From NCBI GenBank assembly GCA_048939595.1, contig JBHLPI010000124.1:1-5315 (forward strand): a stretch of 5,315 bases of DNA, in the 5' to 3' direction. Each line of letters starts with the position of its first letter. Positions within the stretch are counted from its first letter, which is position 1. This document shows positions 1-3,395 of this stretch, piece after piece. The position numbers and the translations under genes are program-made. Under the pieces are notes generated by a model. The model was not told the origin of the DNA and made no database searches. It worked only from the letters and a program-made list of their open reading frames with translations. Source of the DNA: Hermodarchaeum sp048939595. GTDB taxonomy: Archaea; Asgardarchaeota; Hermodarchaeia; Hermodarchaeales; Hermodarchaeaceae.

Positions 1-128
1 CGCACTCGGAGCGTCGCGGTCACCAAGGGCATCGCTTCTTTGAGTTGCTCCTCGATGCTTGGCGCTTGGAGACGAGCTAGTGCGTCTGATTGAGCTCTCC
101 CAGACGCCGACGCTTTCTCCGTTGCCAT
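1..128 (-). CDS. 5' end of an unrecognised leftward gene (partial)
   Basis: I do not recognise this gene. The leftward frame from the ATG at 128 stays open to the window edge (42 full codons) and starts MATEKASASGRAQSD. A low-complexity Ala/Ser-rich stretch of about 20 residues is followed by an amphipathic helical segment (IEEQLKEAMPLVTATLRVR). The start is chosen because a Shine-Dalgarno-like GAGGT lies 10 nt upstream and an in-frame TGA sits two codons before it. A second ATG at 135 in another frame is only 3 nt from the GAGGT and gives a Ser/Arg-rich peptide, so it is less likely. A good BRE/TATA at 183-196 would place transcription start near 160. The segment is about 60% GC, clearly above the adjacent spacer. 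No signal peptide or membrane segment is visible. The function cannot be called from 42 residues. Confidence 0.5.
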   Translation of the reverse strand, partial: MATEKASASGRAQSDALARLQAPSIEEQLKEAMPLVTATLRV

Positions 129-140
129 CGCTCATGTTAC

Positions 141-180
141 CTCATTGAATTTCATTGATGTTCATTCATTTTCATTTTTG
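141..180. repeat. Four 10-bp-phased copies of YTCATT at a transcription start region
   Basis: The hexamer C/TTCATT begins at 141, 151, 161 and 171, an exact 10-bp period, with an extra CATT at 167. On the minus strand this reads as AATGAA repeated once per helical turn. The array lies between the predicted TATA box (183-190) and the start codon at 128, so it covers the presumed transcript start and 5' leader. That is a classic position for a repressor site, but low-complexity sequence or a histone-positioning signal would look the same. Confidence 0.45.
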
Positions 181-182
181 CA

Positions 183-196
183 CATATAAAGCTTCG
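183..196 (-). promoter_or_regulatory. Archaeal BRE/TATA promoter for the leftward gene at 1-128
   Basis: Read on the minus strand, a purine-containing BRE-like CGAAGC (196-191) is followed directly by TTTATATG (190-183), a close match to the archaeal TATA box. The usual TATA-to-start distance of about 25 nt puts the transcript start near 160, some 30 nt before the ATG at 128. That leaves room for the GAGGT ribosome site. The assignment is by eye. Confidence 0.5.
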
Positions 197-197
197 C

Positions 198-335
198 ATG
201 TTTTCTCCACGTCGTTTACGAGACTTAGAAAAGCGTATTATCAAAAGAACTATGAAAAACCGATACTCAGAACTAAAGGGTCGTGGAAGAGAATTCCATA
301 AAAAAGCCATATACTGGTTATTTTTAAAAAAATAA
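198..335 (+). CDS. Possible small basic protein, 45 aa
   Basis: This ORF is too short for routine prediction. It starts MFSPRRLRDLEKR and ends AIYWLFLKK before TAA at 333-335. The product is strongly basic (many Arg and Lys, few acidic residues), with a predicted helix near residues 6-20 and an aromatic C-terminus (IYWLF). Its composition and mixed synonymous codon use look protein-like. Against it, there is no Shine-Dalgarno match before 198, the nearest AT-rich box (183-190) is too close to act as a rightward TATA for a transcript including the ATG, and an ORF of this length arises by chance fairly often. An internal ATG at 252 is an alternative start. Basic charge suggests nucleic-acid or ribosome contact, but that is a guess. 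I know of no family match. Confidence 0.33.
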   Translation: MFSPRRLRDLEKRIIKRTMKNRYSELKGRGREFHKKAIYWLFLKK

Positions 336-337
336 AA
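326..337 (-). terminator. T-tract, possible terminator for the leftward gene
   Basis: On the minus strand the sequence reads TTTT-A-TTTTTTT (337 to 326), about 130 nt past the stop of the leftward gene at 468-1571. Archaeal transcription commonly ends at U-rich tracts without a strong hairpin, so this is the best candidate terminator. No stable stem precedes it. It also overlaps the Lys-rich end of the possible small ORF, which could be the simple reason for the A/T run. Confidence 0.35.
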
Positions 338-347
338 TTAAGTCGGT

Positions 348-377
348 CATTAAAATGTCTAAATGAACATTAAAATG
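348..377. repeat. Direct repeat CATTAAAATG, 20-bp period
   Basis: Two perfect copies of CATTAAAATG occupy 348-357 and 368-377, exactly 20 bp apart. Each is an imperfect dyad (CATT..AATG). A third, shorter TTAAAAT follows at 392-398. The spacing of two helical turns would put both copies on the same DNA face. The repeat lies between the end of the possible small ORF and the 3' end of the leftward longin gene, away from any clear promoter, so its role is unknown. Confidence 0.4.
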
Positions 378-467
378 CCCCGTTACCTTTCTTAAAATAC
401 GCGCGGAGAAATTCCCAACGCCCTCATTGGCTAGCTAGCGCGCCATATCGAAAATCGAGGATGAAGC

Positions 468-1571
468 CTACTCGCCTTTGGCTTTAGACTCAACTTCAGG
501 TTCGGGTGGTTGGGCAAGAATTGATTCTTGAGATAGATAGGTGAGTAACCGAAACCGCTCGGAATCGAGGTGCAAGAGGCTTCGTAGGTGTTCAAGCGTG
601 AAATGTTGAGCGCTTCGCCGTAATTCCATGAAGCTGGCGAGTTGCACTCGGAGTGTATCAAATTGCAGTTCAAGAAGTTTTGCCTGGAGGGCAACGTCGT
701 CTTTAGCCATTTCAAGGGCTTGTTGGGCAAGATCCATACTCGGCTGATTTGAAGGAGCAATAAACACAGGTGATTTCTTGGATAGATTCACAAACAGATA
801 ATGCTCTAAGTTCTGAGGAGTCGTCAGGCTTCGATAGATTTTCTCAGAGACACCGAGAAGCGTAGGCCGTTTACGTTGTTGTTCCTTTCGGCTTTGGAGG
901 ATTCCTTGGGCAGTTTCAAGATCTGTTATTCCAAGCATGTTGGGGACTGTGAATGGGAGAACGTTGTCGATGGCTTCGCTGAGTTCTTGAAATTTCTTAT
1001 TCTTGACACCTGTGATGATAATAGCGTTGCCGACCAGGATGTTGAGGAGTACTACATCTAAGGTTTCTTCAAAGACCTCAAGAATGTATTCAGCGGAGGA
1101 TATTCGCCGTTTGGCAACTTGTGACCGTTCGTTATGTGCTTCTAGGGCATCATTTATGATTGGGAGGAAGGATTGGAAGGGTTTGACATCACCATTCCAT
1201 TTTTCGAGAAGCGGTTCATATTGAGCATAAAAAAGGACGTTAAGACTATGCAGGACCGCTTGAACTTCAAGTTCATCAGCATTCCCGTCCGCTAAACCTA
1301 CCGTAATAAGACCAATCGGGGCTTCGCTTTTGTTTTTATTGCCTTGTTTCTGAGGAGCCGAAGAGGAGGTTTTATCATACACATCATAGTGGAACCTGTA
1401 CTCCCCAGCTCCGATGGTGCGGATCTCTTCTGCAATTGCTTCATGTCCAAACTCACGGATCGCTGTGAGAAGTCCAGTTAGCAGTGTTTGTTCGAGTTTC
1501 ACAACTGGTGAGCTGTGCGAAACAAGGGTTTCACCGGATTGAAGAAAAATGAACACCGAATGTAATGTCAT
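468..1571 (-). CDS. Longin-like domain protein with a putative central DENN-like domain
   Basis: A 367-aa protein without a signal peptide or membrane segment. Residues 1-145 fit a longin/roadblock-type alpha-beta domain: strand HSVFIFLQSG, turn and strand ETLVSHS, helix LEQTLLTGLLTAIREFG, strands around GEYRFHYDVYD, a polar insert (about 69-84), strand APIGLITVGLADG and a long helix ending in YEPLLEKWNGDVKPFQSFL. That last pattern is familiar from Asgard longin proteins. Residues 170-272 carry LLNILVGNAIIITG, then VLPF, then RPTLLGVSEKIYRSL and YLFVNLSKKSPVF, the motif order of a cDENN domain. Residues 278-350 are helical and a Pro/Glu/Lys-rich tail follows. Eukaryotic DENN proteins act as exchange factors or regulators of Rab/Rag GTPases, so a GTPase-regulating role is inferred only. 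The ATG at 1571 has AGTGA 5 nt upstream. A GTG at 1580 would add three residues. The gene is divergent from the M42 peptidase. Confidence 0.8.
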   Translation of the reverse strand: MTLHSVFIFLQSGETLVSHSSPVVKLEQTLLTGLLTAIREFGHEAIAEEIRTIGAGEYRFHYDVYDKTSSSAPQKQGNKNKSEAPIGLITVGLADGNADELEVQAVLHSLNVLFYAQYEPLLEKWNGDVKPFQSFLPIINDALEAHNERSQVAKRRISSAEYILEVFEETLDVVLLNILVGNAIIITGVKNKKFQELSEAIDNVLPFTVPNMLGITDLETAQGILQSRKEQQRKRPTLLGVSEKIYRSLTTPQNLEHYLFVNLSKKSPVFIAPSNQPSMDLAQQALEMAKDDVALQAKLLELQFDTLRVQLASFMELRRSAQHFTLEHLRSLLHLDSERFRLLTYLSQESILAQPPEPEVESKAKGE

Positions 1572-1635
1572 TGATTTCACTGCCCTTTTTCCAAAGACCC
1601 TTTAGGATGCTCTAAAAGTAGCGTGGATTCTGAGC

Positions 1636-1650
1636 AATTAAAGGTTTCCG
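1636..1650 (-). promoter_or_regulatory. BRE/TATA candidate for the longin-like gene
   Basis: Read leftward, CGGAAAC (1650-1644) resembles a BRE and is followed by CTTTAATT (1643-1636), a TATA-like box. Transcription would start near 1612, giving a leader of about 40 nt before the ATG at 1571. The position, with a phased direct repeat immediately upstream, supports the call. Confidence 0.45.
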
Positions 1651-1681
1651 CAATCATATGTAAAAATCTTCAAACATATGT
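1651..1681. repeat. 11-bp direct repeat CAAWCATATGT, 20-bp period, between divergent promoters
   Basis: CAATCATATGT (1651-1661) and CAAACATATGT (1671-1681) match at 10 of 11 positions and start exactly 20 bp apart. Each contains the palindrome CATATG. They abut the BRE of the leftward promoter and lie about 17 nt upstream of the TATA candidate of the rightward M42 gene. This is the expected place for a regulator shared by two divergent genes. The regulator is unknown. Confidence 0.5.
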
Positions 1682-1697
1682 GAGATACTGACATTAG

Positions 1698-1707
1698 TCT
1701 TAAATCA
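1698..1707 (+). promoter_or_regulatory. Weak TATA candidate for the M42 peptidase operon
   Basis: TCTTAAATCA is the best TATA-like box upstream of the peptidase. It predicts a transcript start near 1728, about 30 nt before the preferred ATG at 1760. No convincing BRE is visible, so this is tentative. Confidence 0.3.
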
Positions 1708-1759
1708 AACCTAGGTAACAAACACCTGTAGAAAAGTGCCTATATCGAGTGAATCCGAC

Positions 1760-2827
1760 ATGTCAGATGAAGCACTAAGTAACACCCTCCGCTCCTTATC
1801 TGAGGTGATTGGCATCTCAGGGTTTGAAGATGATGCACGAACCCTTATTCATCAAATAATTGAAGACTTAGTCGACGAAGCATGGGTTGATCCTCTCGGG
1901 AATCTTTTGGCTATTCGAAAAGGTTCTCAAGAAAATACACGAATTCTGCTTGATGCACATATGGATGAGATAGGATTTATTGTCCGCTTCATTCATAAGA
2001 ACGGATTTCTGCGACTAACACCAATTGGTGGTTGGGATCCACGCATTCTTCCTGGGCATCGAGTGATACTTCGTCCTCATGGAACAGATTCTGCCACTCA
2101 GATTTTTGGTGTAATCGGAGCGACCCCTCCACACCTAACCACGGCTAAAGAACGAGAGAGAGTAATTGCAATTGATGATCTATTTGTGGATATTGGTATT
2201 CAAACAAAAGATGCTGTTGAAGCTATGGGTGTTCGCATTGGAACTCCTCTGACTGTATGGCAGCCTTTTGTTGAGCTCCCAAATGACACAGTATCTGGTA
2301 AAGCTTTTGATGACCGAGTTGGTTGCTTGATTATAATCGAAGTCTTGAAGCAGTTAGCGAAATCCAAGAATCACAAAGCAACCATTGCAATGAATTTCGC
2401 GGTGGCTGAAGAAATCGGAGGTCGTGGGGCTCGAACGGGGGCTTATACTCTAGACCCAGATGTTGCTTTAGCTCTCGAATGTACCTCTGCGGGTGATATG
2501 CCAGGTATCCCCAAACATAAATCTCCTACAGCATTAGGAAAAGGCCCAGCAATTACTGTAGCAGACCGATCACTAATAGCACATCCAAAGGTTCTAGCAT
2601 CCCTGGAGACGGTAGCGAAGCAGGAAAATATTCCTTATCAATATAAACAACCATTAGGAGGTGGGACAGATGGAGGACCCATTTCTCAAAGTCGTAAGGG
2701 AGTTCCAACAGGTGTTGTTTCTGTTCCCTGTCGATATATTCATTCGGCAATTTCACTGCTTCGCTTAAGTGACATCAAAGCTGCTGTTGATTTGGTATAT
2801 GGGTTCACTCATTCATGGAAACCTTAG
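1760..2827 (+). CDS. M42 family metallo-aminopeptidase (TET/FrvX/CelM-like)
   Basis: A cytosolic di-metal aminopeptidase of 355 aa, the usual family length. Members remove N-terminal residues from short peptides, often as large tetrahedral assemblies acting after the proteasome; some relatives are annotated as endoglucanase M. The metal-site motifs are present in order: DAHMDE (65-70, His67), KAFDDR (181-186, Asp184), AEEIG (216-220, catalytic and ligand Glu), ALALECTSAGD (237-246, Glu240 where Asp is more usual) and RYIHSA (325-330, His328). The PPHLT segment (123-127) and DIGIQTKDAVEAMGVRIG (144-161) are typical of the inserted dimerisation domain. The ATG at 1760 is preferred because MSDEALSNTLRSL fits family N-termini and GAGTGA lies 7 nt upstream. 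An in-frame GTG at 1736 would add eight residues but has no ribosome site. It is followed after 14 nt by the split-barrel gene. Substrate preference is not readable. Confidence 0.93.
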   Translation: MSDEALSNTLRSLSEVIGISGFEDDARTLIHQIIEDLVDEAWVDPLGNLLAIRKGSQENTRILLDAHMDEIGFIVRFIHKNGFLRLTPIGGWDPRILPGHRVILRPHGTDSATQIFGVIGATPPHLTTAKERERVIAIDDLFVDIGIQTKDAVEAMGVRIGTPLTVWQPFVELPNDTVSGKAFDDRVGCLIIIEVLKQLAKSKNHKATIAMNFAVAEEIGGRGARTGAYTLDPDVALALECTSAGDMPGIPKHKSPTALGKGPAITVADRSLIAHPKVLASLETVAKQENIPYQYKQPLGGGTDGGPISQSRKGVPTGVVSVPCRYIHSAISLLRLSDIKAAVDLVYGFTHSWKP

Positions 2828-2831
2828 GAGG
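2827..2831 (+). promoter_or_regulatory. Shine-Dalgarno GGAGG deciding a GTG start
   Basis: GGAGG starts at the last base of the peptidase stop codon (TAG, 2825-2827) and ends 10 nt before the GTG at 2842. This supports GTG as the true start of the split-barrel gene and suggests translation coupled to the peptidase. Confidence 0.6.
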
Positions 2832-2841
2832 CGAAAGATAG

Positions 2842-3273
2842 GTGGATATTCCAACTGTTGAGGATTTGTTACGGGGTGAAAATAATATCTTTTTGGCAAC
2901 TGTGGAGCAGGATCAACCCCGGGTGCGACCAGTAACATTGGTTGAAAATAGTGGAGAGCTGTTTGTTCTTACTGGTTCAGCTGATGCAAAAGTTGCACAA
3001 ATCAAAGAAAATGTAAAGGTTGAGGTAGTTCGTCTTATTCGGTTTGAGGATGGCGGTGGCTATGTCCGTTTTTCAGCTGTAGCAAAAATCATTGAAGACC
3101 CCAAAATTCGGACCCGATTAGCCAGTTCAACCTCATTTTTCTCAAATTATTTCAAATCAGCAGATGACCCGAAGTTTGCATTAGTCCAACTAATACCTAA
3201 AAGAATTGAGTACTTGAAACCTGGAAAAATGTATCCGGATCTAGTTGAAAGACTTGAATTCACAACTGAATAA
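2842..3273 (+). CDS. Pyridoxamine 5'-phosphate oxidase-like FMN-binding split-barrel protein
   Basis: A 143-aa protein with a GTG start. It shows the layout of single-domain PNPOx-like flavoproteins: an N-terminal helix (PTVEDLLRGEN), the first barrel strands NIFLATVEQDQPRVRPVTLV (about 14-33), ELFVLTGSADAKVAQIKEN (about 38-56), a strand with VEVVRL (about 58-63), GGYVRFSAVAKIIEDP (about 70-85), a helical stretch near 89-106 and the closing FALVQLIPKRIEYLKPG. Family members bind FMN, F420 or haem and act as reductases, oxidases or binding proteins. Typical vitamin B6 oxidase substrate residues cannot be assigned here, so pyridoxal phosphate synthesis should not be assumed. It sits 14 nt after the M42 gene, most likely in one operon. 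The next gene starts 122 nt later. Confidence 0.85.
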   Translation: MDIPTVEDLLRGENNIFLATVEQDQPRVRPVTLVENSGELFVLTGSADAKVAQIKENVKVEVVRLIRFEDGGGYVRFSAVAKIIEDPKIRTRLASSTSFFSNYFKSADDPKFALVQLIPKRIEYLKPGKMYPDLVERLEFTTE

Positions 3274-3381
3274 TCGGATTTTGATGCACAGGGTAACCTA
3301 TTTCAATGGGAGTAAATACTGGTTCTTTAGTGGGATATCACGAGTTTAGCAGGATTCTGTTGACAGAACTGGTGTGGATGC

Positions 3382-3387
3382 GGTGAT
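3382..3387 (+). promoter_or_regulatory. Shine-Dalgarno GGTGAT of the glycosidase gene
   Basis: GGTGAT is a perfect complement of the archaeal 16S 3'-end AUCACC and ends 8 nt before the ATG at 3396. It contains the TGA stop (3384-3386) of a 26-codon upstream reading frame, and that stop also prevents any earlier in-frame start for the glycosidase. Confidence 0.6.
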
Positions 3388-3395
3388 TTAGCACG

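Larger units (their letters stand above)
129..467. other. AT-rich intergenic region without a confident gene
   Basis: This 339-nt stretch separates the partial leftward gene from the 3' end of the longin-like gene. It contains the leader and promoter of the left gene, the 10-bp-phased YTCATT array, one possible small ORF, a T-tract and the CATTAAAATG pair. It becomes GC-richer again from about 400, where the perfect palindrome GCTAGCTAGC occupies 430-439. I see no tRNA fold, insertion sequence or long inverted repeat. Confidence 0.5.

Noticed and set aside
1..135. Alternative leftward start at ATG 135 in a different frame
   Set aside because: It is only 3 nt from the GAGGT site and gives a Ser/Arg-rich translation lacking secondary-structure pattern, unlike the frame from 128.
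430..439. Perfect palindrome GCTAGCTAGC near the end of the longin-like gene
   Set aside because: It is short, has no loop and no following T-tract, and a single 10-bp palindrome is not enough for a terminator or operator call.
431..760. Leftward 109-codon open frame
   Set aside because: It lies almost wholly inside the longin-like gene in another frame, and its translation shows no domain pattern.
876..1224. Rightward open frames of 61 and 73 codons
   Set aside because: Both are antisense to the longin-like gene and have no ribosome site or recognisable protein features.
2553..2756. Leftward 67-codon frame
   Set aside because: It is antisense to the metal-site region of the M42 gene, which is clearly the coding frame.
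3384..3386. In-frame TGA before the glycosidase as a frameshift, nonsense mutation or recoded codon
   Set aside because: The codons upstream do not resemble a GH35 N-terminus, and a strong ribosome site with ATG follows at once, so it is simply upstream of the start.
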